Notes under the pieces: generated by a model
What the model was told of the DNA's origin: nothing
Databases searched by the model: none
Seen by the model: the letters and a program-made list of their open reading frames with translations, nothing else
Position numbers and translations under genes: made by a program
Part shown: one piece after another, positions 35,462 to 45,064 of the stretch
Layout: each line of letters starts with the position of its first letter
How positions within the stretch are numbered: position 1 is the stretch's first letter
Assembly (NCBI RefSeq): GCF_042140245.1
Contig: NZ_CP159483.1
Location: forward strand, 3,162,001 to 3,226,000
Reading direction: 5' to 3'
DNA length: 64,000 nt
Source of the DNA: MH13 sp042140245
Lineage (GTDB): Bacteria; Pseudomonadota; Alphaproteobacteria; Rhizobiales; MH13

Positions 35462-36373
35462 CTACTGAGTTGCCACTTCTTCAGCACGACGGGCATGAAG
35501 CACAGCCAAACCGTCCGGGCTGGTGAGCCACTCTTCAGCCATCTGTAGAGCACGAGCGCGTAAGTCAGTGTTGGCGATGGCAAAGTAGCGCTCCTGAACG
35601 GTTCGCACGTGCTGATCTTCATCAGATGTCAGAGCAAATTCACCAGCGATAAGAAGCCATTTTAAGCCGTCAGCCGGACTGGCACGCATGCCATCAGCAC
35701 CAGCATACAAAAGCTCTCCTAGGGCAAGCTGCGCGTCCACATGGCCTTTAAGAGCCGACAAGCGCAACCACCGACCAGCCTGACGAACATCCACTGCGCC
35801 ACCCTCTCCATGCAGCAGCATCATCCCAAGATGATACTGCGCATCGGGATCACCGAAGTACGAAGCCGCATAGGAAAAAATTTGACGTGAGCGGGTATGG
35901 TCTGGCGAGAGAACACCACCAATACCGCTGTTGTAATAGCCCGCGATAGCAACAAACGCGTTGGCCACAAATCTGGCACGCGGTGTATCTGGACGGTCTT
36001 CTGCATGCGCATTGGCGATTTGGGAGAAGTAAGTGAACGCGCGCGCATCATCCTCTGCCACACCGTCACCAGCCGCATACATGCGTGCAAGCTTCCAGCG
36101 TGCCACAGCGTGACCGCCCTCAGCAGCAGCTTCAAGGGCCTGAAGCGCTGTTTGTACATCACCAGAGTAGTAGGCGGATGTTCCAGCAGCAAAGGCTGCG
36201 CGTGGATCGTCGATCCAAGCATCGGCAGGTGAGGTTTGCGCATGCGCTGCCCCTGGCGCCACCGCGCCAGCCGCACCGAAACCCAGCGCCAGCCCAAGGG
36301 CGAGCACTGAAAGACGGGAGGCTACGTTTACACGGTACGTGCGCAAACGATGAAGGGCATTAGATGTCAGCAT
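35462..36373 (-). CDS. exoR: ExoR-like periplasmic Sel1-repeat protein
   Basis: A 303-residue exported protein with a signal peptide (to about AHA at 46) and Sel1-like repeats. WKLARMYAAGDGVAEDDARAF, FSYAASYFGDPDAQYHLGMM and GRWLRLSALKGHVDAQ closely resemble ExoR of Sinorhizobium as I remember it. ExoR binds the sensor ExoS (ChvG) in the periplasm and controls exopolysaccharide and motility through ChvI. Its partners are not in the window. The gene starts within the last 14 bases of ilvD with AAGG upstream, so it is coupled to ilvD. The ExoR name is a strong guess; Sel1-family is certain. Confidence 0.78.
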   Translation of the reverse strand: MLTSNALHRLRTYRVNVASRLSVLALGLALGFGAAGAVAPGAAHAQTSPADAWIDDPRAAFAAGTSAYYSGDVQTALQALEAAAEGGHAVARWKLARMYAAGDGVAEDDARAFTYFSQIANAHAEDRPDTPRARFVANAFVAIAGYYNSGIGGVLSPDHTRSRQIFSYAASYFGDPDAQYHLGMMLLHGEGGAVDVRQAGRWLRLSALKGHVDAQLALGELLYAGADGMRASPADGLKWLLIAGEFALTSDEDQHVRTVQERYFAIANTDLRARALQMAEEWLTSPDGLAVLHARRAEEVATQ

Positions 36374-38084
36374 AGGTTACCTTTTCAGCCTTGCCGCCGG
36401 GGTGCGTTACAGCGCCATCTCGTGCGGGGCCAACGGTTTGAGCGTATTTCCAAAGCACGCCCGAAGTGTGGTCAGTTTCGCGCGGTTTCCAGGCTTTTTT
36501 GCGCTCAGCCAGTTCGTCATCAGTCAGATCGACACTGATTGTGCCTTCGACTGCATCGAGCGAAATCATATCGCCATCAACCAGAAGCCCAATAGGGCCG
36601 CCAACAGCAGCTTCGGGACCGACATGGCCGATACAGAAGCCACGTGTTGCGCCAGAGAAGCGGCCATCAGTGATGAGCGCCACTTTGTCACCCATGCCTT
36701 GGCCATAAAGCGCCGCCGTTGTGGCAAGCATTTCGCGCATGCCTGGCCCGCCGACTGGTCCCTCGTAGCGGATCACGAGTACCTCGCCTTCTTTGTAGGA
36801 GCGGTTTTGAACCGCTTCAAAACATTCCTCTTCGGAGTCAAAGCATCGCGCAGGACCGTTAAATTTCAGGTTGCTCATTCCAGCAACTTTTACAATCGCG
36901 CCTTCAGGCGCCAGATTGCCGGAAAGTCCAACAACGCCGCCTGTCGGCGTGATCGGGTTGTTGGCGGGATAGACGACATCCTGGTCATCGTTCCATTCAA
37001 CACTTTCCATGTTTTCTGCCATGGTTCGACCGGTCACGGTCATGCAGTCGCCGTGCAAAAACCCGTTGTCGAGCAGCGTCTTCATCAAGAGTGGAATCCC
37101 GCCAACCTCAAACATGTCCTTGGCAACGTATTTGCCGCCAGGCTTGAGATCAGCGATGTAAGGTGTCTTCTTAAAGATTTCCGCAACGTCAAAAAGATCG
37201 AAGTCAATGCCGATTTCGTTGGCAATGGCTGGAAGATGGAGCGCTGCGTTTGTTGAACCACCGGAAGCTGCAACGACAGTCGCTGCGTTCTCCAGTGCCT
37301 CACGCGTGACGATGTCACGTGGGCGAATGTTGCGAGCAAGAAGCTCCATCACTTTCTCGCCGGCAGCAGCGCAGAACCTGTCGCGAATTTCGTACGGCGC
37401 GGGCGCGCCGCAAGAGTAAGGCAATGCCAAACCGATGGCCTCGGCCACGGTCGCCATGGTGTTGGCGGTAAATTGGGCCCCACACGAGCCGGCCGATGGA
37501 CAGGCAACCTGCTCCAACTCTTCCAAGTCCTCGTCGGACATTTTTCCGACCGAGTGCATTCCAACAGCTTCAAAGACGTCCTGAACCGTGACCTGACGGC
37601 CTTTGAAGGTGCCAGGCAGAATTGATCCGCCGTAGAGGAACACCGACGGTACATTGAGGCGTACCATTGCCATCATCATGCCAGGCAGAGACTTGTCGCA
37701 GCCCGCCAAACCCACGAGCGCGTCATAGCAATGGCCACGCATTGTCAGTTCCACCGAGTCGGTGATCACATCGCGCGACACGAGCGACGACTTCATGCCC
37801 TCGTGACCCATCGCGATGCCATCAGTCACGGTAATGGTACAAAATTCGCGGGGCGTACCGTTGGCTGTTGCCACACCCTTCTTCACCGCCTGCGCTTGAC
37901 GCATGAGCGCAATGTTGCAGGGAGCTGCTTCATTCCAACAGGACGCGACGCCAACAAGCGGTTGGCCAATCTGTTCTTGCGACAAACCCATCGCGTAAAG
38001 ATAGGATCGATGCGGCGCGCGCTGTGGCCCAGAGGTCACATAACGGCTTGGCAACTTTGATTTGTCGAAGACTTTGGCGTCCAT
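36360..38084 (-). CDS. ilvD: Dihydroxy-acid dehydratase
   Basis: A 574-residue IlvD, a Fe-S enzyme of valine, leucine and isoleucine biosynthesis. Conserved cysteines are in GVASCWNEAAPCN, GLAGCDKSLPGMMMA and CPSAGSCGAQFTANTM. Length and sequence suit the shorter IlvD type. The ATG at 38084 has GGGGAA upstream; the frame stays open for 40 more codons without homology. It is divergent from ppk2 and overlaps the exoR-like gene by 14 bases. Confidence 0.96.
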   Translation of the reverse strand: MDAKVFDKSKLPSRYVTSGPQRAPHRSYLYAMGLSQEQIGQPLVGVASCWNEAAPCNIALMRQAQAVKKGVATANGTPREFCTITVTDGIAMGHEGMKSSLVSRDVITDSVELTMRGHCYDALVGLAGCDKSLPGMMMAMVRLNVPSVFLYGGSILPGTFKGRQVTVQDVFEAVGMHSVGKMSDEDLEELEQVACPSAGSCGAQFTANTMATVAEAIGLALPYSCGAPAPYEIRDRFCAAAGEKVMELLARNIRPRDIVTREALENAATVVAASGGSTNAALHLPAIANEIGIDFDLFDVAEIFKKTPYIADLKPGGKYVAKDMFEVGGIPLLMKTLLDNGFLHGDCMTVTGRTMAENMESVEWNDDQDVVYPANNPITPTGGVVGLSGNLAPEGAIVKVAGMSNLKFNGPARCFDSEEECFEAVQNRSYKEGEVLVIRYEGPVGGPGMREMLATTAALYGQGMGDKVALITDGRFSGATRGFCIGHVGPEAAVGGPIGLLVDGDMISLDAVEGTISVDLTDDELAERKKAWKPRETDHTSGVLWKYAQTVGPARDGAVTHPGGKAEKVTYADI

Positions 38085-38420
38085 AAATGCATTCCCCACG
38101 AGCGGTAGTGTTCCATTGCAAGGCGATCCCGAAAACCCGATCAGCCGCCTGCTGCGCTCGTTGTGCAGAGGCTGTCCGCGCGAAGTTGGGCCAAAAGGGG
38201 GCAAACTCGCCTGCCTCTCTTCTTAGGGCAGAGCAATTGCAAGCGCTGTTGCGTTTGGGTCACATTCGCCTGTTTGCCGGTCGTTCACCATCAACGAAAC
38301 AACAAAGCTGGTGTTTATGGTTACTTGTCCCAGATTTGAGACGGATCATGGCAGAGCAGGCGAACTTATGCGTTGCTGCAACCTTTAGTGTGCCAAAAGC
38401 CTGACAGATCGAGGGACAAT
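38085..38420. other. Divergent intergenic region ilvD/ppk2 without a gene
   Basis: I see no coding potential here. It should hold the promoters of ilvD and ppk2. Two short dyads stand out: GCAATTGC (38233-38240) and GTTGC-T-GCAAC (38372-38382), the latter 38 bases before the ppk2 ATG. No leader peptide or T-box could be recognised for ilvD. Confidence 0.5.
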
Positions 38421-39374
38421 ATGAGCCAAACACCAAGCGAAACGATCGCACCTGTTCAACCCAACGGGGCCGACCCAGCAGGCGCTATCACCCCGGCTGT
38501 CACAGAACAGTCGCCACCGGACAAGAACGACCCGGAAAGCATTCGACGTCTGTTTGAAACTGGTGAGTATCCCTACAAAAACAAGATGCGTCGGCACACC
38601 TATGAGACCAACAAGGCCGAACTTCAGGTTGAACTTCTCAAGGTCCAGCGTTGGGTTGAGGAAACCGGACAGCGTATTGTTTTGCTGTTTGAAGGTCGTG
38701 ATGCAGCCGGTAAAGGCGGCACGATCAAACGGTATATGGAGCATATGAACCCGCGTACAGCGCGCGTTGTTGCTTTGTCCAAACCGACTGAGCGTGAGCG
38801 CACCCAGTGGTATTATCAACGCTACATTGAGCACTTGCCGGCAGCCGGTGAAATCGTGATGTTCGACCGCTCATGGTACAACCGGGCTGGGGTTGAACGA
38901 GTCATGGGCTTCTGCTCGCCTGCGGAATATCTGGAATTCATGCGCCAAACACCGCAGTTCGAGCAGATGCTCACGCGCTCTGGTATTCGCCTGTTCAAGT
39001 ACTGGTTCTCGGTGAGCCAAGAGGAACAACTGCGTCGCTTCAAATCCCGCGAGCTTGATCCGCTCAAGCAGTGGAAACTATCCCCTATCGACAAAGCATC
39101 GCTCGACAAATGGGATGACTACACCGAAGCCAAGGAAGCAATGTTCTTTTACACCGACACCGCTGACGCGCCGTGGACCGTTGTGAAGTCAAACGACAAG
39201 AAACGTGCCCGTCTCAATTGCATGCGGCACTTCTTGGCGTCCCTGCCCTACCCGGACAAAAGCCGTGACGTTGCACGTGGACCTGATCCACTGATCGTTG
39301 GCCACTCAGCGCACGTGATCCGGCGCGATGATCACATTTTGGGCAAAGCCCTTCACCCCAATGGGGTGGCCTAG
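38421..39374 (+). CDS. ppk2: Polyphosphate kinase 2
   Basis: A 317-residue PPK2 family enzyme that transfers phosphate between polyphosphate and nucleotides. Walker A is FEGRDAAGKGG, and DRSWYNRAGVERVMGF with GIRLFKYWFSVS are family blocks; the lid region LDPLKQWKLSPID follows. About 45 N-terminal residues are polar and not conserved. GAGGGAC precedes the ATG. A strong hairpin terminator lies just after the stop. Single-domain PPK2 enzymes can favour either ATP/GTP synthesis or polyphosphate synthesis; sequence alone does not decide. Confidence 0.94.
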   Translation: MSQTPSETIAPVQPNGADPAGAITPAVTEQSPPDKNDPESIRRLFETGEYPYKNKMRRHTYETNKAELQVELLKVQRWVEETGQRIVLLFEGRDAAGKGGTIKRYMEHMNPRTARVVALSKPTERERTQWYYQRYIEHLPAAGEIVMFDRSWYNRAGVERVMGFCSPAEYLEFMRQTPQFEQMLTRSGIRLFKYWFSVSQEEQLRRFKSRELDPLKQWKLSPIDKASLDKWDDYTEAKEAMFFYTDTADAPWTVVKSNDKKRARLNCMRHFLASLPYPDKSRDVARGPDPLIVGHSAHVIRRDDHILGKALHPNGVA

Positions 39375-39383
39375 GAAAAGAAG

Positions 39384-39408
39384 CCATCCCGGCGTTTTGC
39401 CGGGATGG
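39384..39408. terminator. Terminator hairpin between ppk2 and valS
   Basis: CCATCCCGGC and GCCGGGATGG make a perfect 10-bp stem with a five-base GTTTT loop, 9 bases after the ppk2 stop and 17 bases from the end of the convergent valS. A T-rich stretch follows on the plus strand, so it can serve ppk2 and possibly both genes. Confidence 0.8.
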
Positions 39409-39425
39409 TTATGTTTGGGCCTACG

Positions 39426-42312
39426 CTACGATGGCAATCGGCTCAATGCTTCTTGCACCTGGCTTTTTTCTGCCTCGTAACCAGCACGCTTTTCGCGTTC
39501 ACCGGCAACAACCTCTTCAGGAGCGCGAGCCGTGAACTTTTCATTGCTCAGTTTCTTGTCGATACGCGCGATTTCGCCATCGAGCCGATCAATTTCTTTG
39601 GCCAATCGCGCGCGCTCGGCATCCAGATCAATAACATCGCCCAACTGCAGACAAAGCGTGGCTTCGCCAACAACCAGCTGAATTGAGCCTTCCGGGGTCG
39701 TGTCGGCCAGCGCAATGGTTTCAAAACGCCCGACGCGTTCCAACACATTTGACTGGCTCTGCAGGCGCGCCTTGGTGGTATCGCTGGCTCCAACCAACAC
39801 GGCAGACAGTTTGGCGCTCGGAGGAATGTTCATCTCTGAGCGGACAGACCGCGTCTGGGAGATCAGGTCGATCACCCAGTTGAGGTCAGCTGCTGCCGTT
39901 TCGTTCTCATAAGCAAGCGTCGGCCAAGACGAGAGCGCCAGAACATTTTCACGACCATGCGCGCCTTCCGTCTCCGACCAAAGCTCTTCAGTAATGAACG
40001 GCATGAAGGGGTGTAGCAAGGCCAAGATCGCATCAATGACGTAAGCCATTGTTGCGCGCGCTTCATCCTTTGCTGGACCATCGTCACCGTTCAGCGTTGG
40101 TTTCAGAAGCTCCAAATACCAATCGCAGAAAAGGTTCCACGTAAACTTGTAGGCCGCCCCGGCGGCGTCGTTGAACCGATAGCCCTCAAGTGCATCATTA
40201 ATCTCAGCGACGGCACGCGCGGCCTCCGTCAAAACCCATTGGTTCACGGGCTCTTTAACAGCGGCGGGATCAAAGTCTGCCTGGTGCTCAGCGCCATTGA
40301 GCTGCGCAAAACGCACAGCGTTCCAAAGCTTCGTTGCAAAGTTGCGATAGCCGCCAATGCGTTGCGTTGAAAGCTTGATATCACGGCCCTGCGCGGCCAT
40401 CGCAGCCAGAGTGAAGCGCACGGCATCGGCGCCGTACTCATCGATTAAAATCAATGGATCGAGCACGTTGCCTTTCGACTTCGACATTTTTTGCCCGTGC
40501 TCATCGCGCACCAACGCATGGATGTAGATGGTGTGGAATGGCTCGACCGGCTCACCATGCTCATCCTCCATGAAGTGCAACCCCATCATCATCATCCGAG
40601 CAACCCAGAAGAAGATGATGTCAAAACCGGTCACCAAAACGTCGGTCTGATAGTAGCGATCAAGCTCCGGCGTTTCGTCGGGCCAGCCGAGTGTTGAAAA
40701 CGGCCATAGAGCAGACGAAAACCATGTATCGAGAACGTCTGGATCACGCCGAAGAATTTCTCCCGGCTTGAAATCGTTCATCTTTTCTTCGACCCAGGCC
40801 TTCCACGGCCCTTCATGCGCAAGATAGTGCTGAACAGCCATATCGAGCGCCACCTCTTCGTCTTCAGCCACGAAGATATGATCGTCCGGCCCATACCAAG
40901 CCGGAATCTGATGGCCCCACCAGAGCTGGCGCGAAATGCACCAAGGCTCGATGTTTTCCATCCACTCGAAATAGGTTTTTTCCCAGTTCTTTGGCACGAA
41001 CTTGGTGCTGCCGTCTTTCACCGACGCCAAAGCTGGCGCTGCAAGCGTTTTGGCATCCACGTACCATTGGTCGGTCAGCATTGGTTCGATGACCACCTTC
41101 GAGCGGTCGCCAAAGGGCTGCATGATGCGCTTGTCTTCGACTTCGATCATCAAGCCTTCAGCGTCGATGTCGGCAATGACTTTCTTGCGCGCATCAAAAC
41201 GATCCATGCCGCGATACTCATCAGGCACGAGATTGATGAGATCGACCTCGGACTTATCAGGCTCGCCACCGGCTTGGAGAATGGCTTTTGCCTTCTCCGC
41301 TTCACGCGCATAAGGCTCACCATCGGCGCGCATCGCACCTTTCACATCCATCAACCGATAGAGTGGAATGTTGTTGCGCCGCGCCACAGCATAGTCGTTG
41401 AAATCGTGGGCACCGGTAATCTTCACCGCACCTGAGCCGAAGTCCGGATCAGGGTAATCATCGGTGATGATAGGGATGAGACGTCGGTGCTCTTTTGGAC
41501 CAACGGGGATTTCACACAGCTTGCCGAGAATAGGCGCGTAACGCTCATCGGTAGGGTGAACAGCAACAGCGCCGTCCCCCAGCATGGTTTCAGGGCGCGT
41601 GGTTGCAATGGAGATGTAGTCACGCGTCTCACGCAGTGTGACATTGCCATCCTCATCCTTCTCCACATACTCGTAGGTCTCACCACCGGCCAGTGGGTAC
41701 TTGAAGTGCCACATATGGCCATCGACTTCGATGTTCTCCACTTCCAAGTCTGAGATCGCGGTCTCAAACTGAGGGTCCCAATTCACAAGCCGTTTGTCTT
41801 TGTAGATCAACCCTTCGCGATGCAGCTGAACAAAGACTTTCAGCACCGCTTTGGACAGGCCCTCATCCATCGTGAAACGCTCACGCGACCAGTCACACGA
41901 GGCACCCAAGCGTTTGAGCTGATTGATGATCGTACCGCCAGAACTCGTTCTTCCACGACCAAACATGGTTCAAGAACTCCTCACGCGTCAGATCGCGACG
42001 CTGAATCTGACGCAACGCAAGGTCACGCTCCACCACCATCTGAGTGGCAATGCCAGCGTGATCGGTGCCGGGCTGCCATAGAACGTCGAAACCCTGCATG
42101 CGTTTTTGCCGGACCAGAATATCCTGCAACGTGTTGTTGAGCGCGTGGCCCATATGCAGGGAACCGGTCACGTTGGGCGGAGGGATGACGATGCTGAAGC
42201 TGTCAGCTCCATCGCGGGCGCCGGCACCTGCGCTGAAGGCTTTGGCTTCATCCCAAATGTTGCTGATGCGCGCCTCAATATCGGCGGGCGCAAAGGTTTT
42301 TTCCATCGTCAT
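39426..42312 (-). CDS. valS: Valyl-tRNA synthetase, reading frame broken by one extra base
   Basis: Two adjacent frames together give one complete ValRS of about 961 residues. The first (42312 down to 41944) has PPPNVTGSLHMGHALNNT with the HIGH motif and runs to VWSWKNE; the second continues SGGTIINQLKRLGASCDWS and holds the KMSKS motif (KMSKSKGNVLDP), editing domain and C-terminal coiled coil. The join is seamless if one of the two A's at 41942-41943 (plus strand) is dropped; as written the first frame stops at 41893. ValRS is essential, so a sequencing or assembly error is the likeliest cause; a real mutation or recoding is less likely. Start may be ATG 42312 or 42306. Confidence 0.92.
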
Positions 42313-42440
42313 GGCGGTTCGTCACATGTCAAAAATAGGGGGTCTGGCGCACGCGGGCGTCTGTGCGCTCGTTAAAGGCGCTTGGTGAGGTTGCTGTCAA
42401 CCGGAACCGGCCCTGCTAGAAGGCATTGATGGAGTGTGAA

Positions 42441-43160
42441 CTAAGGGCGGGGGCCGCGACGCGCCACACGTTCAATCTCTTCGCGCACCATCTTCTCGAC
42501 CATGGTAGGAAGATTTTCATCAAGCCAGCTTTTCAGCATTGGCCTGAGCATGTCCTGTACCAAATCTTCCAGCGTGCGAGCGTTGCCAGAAAGCATCGTT
42601 GAAGCTAGGTCGGCAAATGCCGATGAAACGGCGCTGTCGGTTTGTTGCGAGAGCAGCGGCGCAGCAGGGGCTAGCGGTTCATGCACCACAGGATCGGGAT
42701 CAGGTGCAGCAACCACTGGCTCTGGCTCGGGGTCCGGCTCAGGTTCGGGTTCAGCAAAATCGAGATCCTCAGGCGGGTCGAACGGCTCATCGGACATGTT
42801 AGCCGATGGATCAGCCATGGAAGCAAGATCAAGGACATCTTCATCCTCTTCTAACCCCGCTTCTGCTTCAGCATCAGGTTCAGCTGTTACTGCAGCAAAG
42901 CCCTCGTCCACATCGTCAGATACGTCTTCTTCGGGCTCTGGCTCTGGTTCAGAAGGTGCAGGATCGGCAAACAGCGCATCGAGGTCAGCTTCGGAAATTA
43001 CCTCATCATCAGCGCTTTCAAGCTCGGGCTCAGCGTCGGCCGACGCTTCCGGCGACTCATCATCGGCCGGCGTTTCCGGCTCGTCATCTGAGATGATCTG
43101 GCGAATGGATGCCAAAATCTCTTCCATCGAAGGTTCGGCATTCGCGCTGGACTTAGACAT
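42441..43160 (-). CDS. popZ: Polar organizing protein PopZ (DUF2497)
   Basis: A 239-residue PopZ-type protein. The N-terminal helix SMEEILASIRQIISDDEP and the C-terminal EDLVQDMLRPMLKSWLDENLPTMVEKMVREEIERVAR match Caulobacter PopZ and its homologues; between them is a long acidic Pro/Glu/Asp-rich disordered spacer. PopZ condenses at the cell pole and anchors the chromosome through ParB. It lies between tolC and valS. The ATG at 43160 fits the family start. A CtrA-type box lies about 190 bases upstream. Confidence 0.92.
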   Translation of the reverse strand: MSKSSANAEPSMEEILASIRQIISDDEPETPADDESPEASADAEPELESADDEVISEADLDALFADPAPSEPEPEPEEDVSDDVDEGFAAVTAEPDAEAEAGLEEDEDVLDLASMADPSANMSDEPFDPPEDLDFAEPEPEPDPEPEPVVAAPDPDPVVHEPLAPAAPLLSQQTDSAVSSAFADLASTMLSGNARTLEDLVQDMLRPMLKSWLDENLPTMVEKMVREEIERVARRGPRP

Positions 43161-43345
43161 TGCGCACCGCTTCCCAATACCCAAGATTTCCAGCCATGCT
43201 CTACGCCCCTAGCTCCGACCGACTTCGGCCTACAAGGACAGCGAAGGCTGCAAACCGACTTGATTCGATTGCATTATGACACAGCGCAGCGTTCAGCCAT
43301 GCCAATCAATTGCCAATCCCGTATGCTTTTTCTGGGGGAAAGCGC

Positions 43346-43360
43346 TTAACGAACCGTTAA
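43346..43360. promoter_or_regulatory. CtrA-type box upstream of popZ
   Basis: TTAA-CGAACCG-TTAA followed by C fits the full CtrA recognition sequence TTAA-N7-TTAA(C) known from Caulobacter and rhizobia. It lies between the tolC stop and popZ, about 186 bases before the popZ ATG. A GATTC (GANTC, CcrM site) occurs at 43262-43266 between box and gene. Confidence 0.6.
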
Positions 43361-43371
43361 CCATGGGCTTG

Positions 43372-43394
43372 AAATCCCCGTCAAGCGGGGGTTT
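43372..43394. terminator. Terminator-like hairpin after tolC
   Basis: AAATCCCCG and CGGGGGTTT pair around a five-base TCAAG loop (9-bp stem with one G-T pair on the plus strand). It lies 27 bases after the tolC stop, so it probably ends the tolC transcript and separates it from popZ. Confidence 0.6.
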
Positions 43395-43420
43395 CAGGGC
43401 GGCCTCAGTTATAATTGGGC

Positions 43421-44836
43421 TCAGTCGCCAAAGATGACACCGCCGCGCCCGTCGGGCGTGCGCAAGCCGTACCATTGGTCGCGAACCGCATCATAATGTT
43501 CAACCGGGTCGTAGCGAGCGACTTGCAAACCAAGCGTTTCGGCAGATAAGCGGCCCAAGGCTGAAGCCAGCGAGTAGGACGCAACCACCAAATCGCGACG
43601 CGCGTTAATCTCTGCAATACGCGCGGTGATCAGCTCGTCCTGTGTGTTCAAAACATCCAAGGTGGTGCGTTGGCCCACCCGTTGCTCTTCAATCGTGCCA
43701 GCCAAAGCCACTTGTGCGGCGGATACTTGCGCATTGGACGCATCAATTTGTGCGCGCGCAGCCTCCAGTCCACCAAACGCTGCATAGATTGCAGCGCGAA
43801 CCTGTTCGCGTGCCACATCAAGCTCAAGACGACGCTGACCCAGCGTTTCAATCTCGCGGCGCACTGTGGATGTAGCGCGACCGCCTTGGTAGATGGGCAC
43901 GGTCAAGCGCAAGGTAGCCGAGAGTGAATCATTGGGGCCGCCAGCTTGGGTTCCCCCTTCTGTCCACGAACGCTCGGCGTTACCGACCAAGTTGAGTTCG
44001 GGCAACAACTCCCCTTCGGCCAACGCAACAGCGCTCTGCGCGACATCGATGTTGGCTCGTGCTGCAACAATTGCTGGGTGCGTGGTCAGCGCATTGTCCA
44101 ATGCGCCCTGAAGCGTGCTCGGGATACCATTGGTGAAGGGGCTTGGTGTGACCAACTGACCAGGATCAGTACCAATAACCTGTCGATACACCGCATTGGA
44201 AGCAGTGAGAGATGCTTGTGCGGAGCTGACTTGCGCCAGAGCGAAGGCCCGGCGGGCGTTGGATTGAGCGATATCAGTGCGTGTGCCTTCGCCAACATCA
44301 AAGCGCGCTTGGGCTGCGCGTACCTGCTCTTCCAAGAAACCGACATTTTGCCGACGCAGCGACAGAATCGCCCGATCAGCCAGGACATCCATGTAAGCCT
44401 GCGTTGCCGATACAAAAATATTCTGCTCGGTGTTCTCTAAACCTGCGCGGGCAGCAGCAACACCAGCTTCAGCCTGTGCAACGGCATTCTGTGTTCGAAA
44501 ACCCCTGAAAAGAGGCTGCACAACAGTCAGCGTTGCGGTTGAGGTTGTGGTGCCAAAACTAGAGTTAGGCGTGCCGTCAAGCCTGCGAGATATCTGACTG
44601 GCTGTAACGCTTGCCTCGCCGGTTATCGTCGGCCGATAACCCGACAGAGCTTGGGGTACACCTTCATCAGTCGCGCGGACACCAGCACGGGCAGCGTTCA
44701 ATTCTGGATTGTGCTGATAGGCACGCGCCAAAGCGCCAGCTAACGTTTCTGCATTGGCCGTACCGATAGACCCACATAACGCCAGCGCCGCGCCAGTCGC
44801 GCCCGCCATCACAGTGGTTCGCCAAGTTCTTTTCAT
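43421..44836 (-). CDS. tolC: TolC family outer-membrane efflux protein
   Basis: A 471-residue TolC-type outer-membrane channel. A signal peptide ends at TANA-ETL; the body shows the two-fold repeated helical hairpins of the outer-membrane efflux protein family (LAGALARAYQHNPELNAARAGVRAT at the start, GTIEEQRVGQRTTLDVLNTQDELITAR in the second half). It serves as exit duct for type I secretion and multidrug pumps, none of which is in the window. The ATG at 44836 gives the best signal peptide; an ATG seven codons earlier exists. Confidence 0.95.
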   Translation of the reverse strand: MKRTWRTTVMAGATGAALALCGSIGTANAETLAGALARAYQHNPELNAARAGVRATDEGVPQALSGYRPTITGEASVTASQISRRLDGTPNSSFGTTTSTATLTVVQPLFRGFRTQNAVAQAEAGVAAARAGLENTEQNIFVSATQAYMDVLADRAILSLRRQNVGFLEEQVRAAQARFDVGEGTRTDIAQSNARRAFALAQVSSAQASLTASNAVYRQVIGTDPGQLVTPSPFTNGIPSTLQGALDNALTTHPAIVAARANIDVAQSAVALAEGELLPELNLVGNAERSWTEGGTQAGGPNDSLSATLRLTVPIYQGGRATSTVRREIETLGQRRLELDVAREQVRAAIYAAFGGLEAARAQIDASNAQVSAAQVALAGTIEEQRVGQRTTLDVLNTQDELITARIAEINARRDLVVASYSLASALGRLSAETLGLQVARYDPVEHYDAVRDQWYGLRTPDGRGGVIFGD

Positions 44837-45064
44837 GTTTGGAATGCCTGCCCACACGCTTTACAGATAACACACTAGTCGTTTGCCTGTGCGCCTACCA
44901 TGGGCCAGCAGCAACAACCTTTACGATTTGTTAAGGTTCGATATCAGCCCATGCAAGTGGCACTTACATTTTGTGATGTCGTCTGCTGACACGTGAACAA
45001 TTTGATCCACCGCTGCTGCAAATGAGCAACGGTTGAGCCCGTCGGGCTATGCTTTGGCGGACTG

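Noticed and set aside
36402..37256. 284-codon open frame on the plus strand
   Set aside because: It is antisense to ilvD, with a composition typical of a shadow frame and no family match.
42502..43212. 236-codon Ser/Gly-rich frame on the plus strand
   Set aside because: It mirrors the acidic repeat region of popZ; the repetitiveness comes from the Pro/Glu codons of the real gene.
44913..44936. Half CtrA-like site (TTTA-N7-TTAA) upstream of tolC
   Set aside because: One half-site deviates from TTAA and such A/T words are common by chance.
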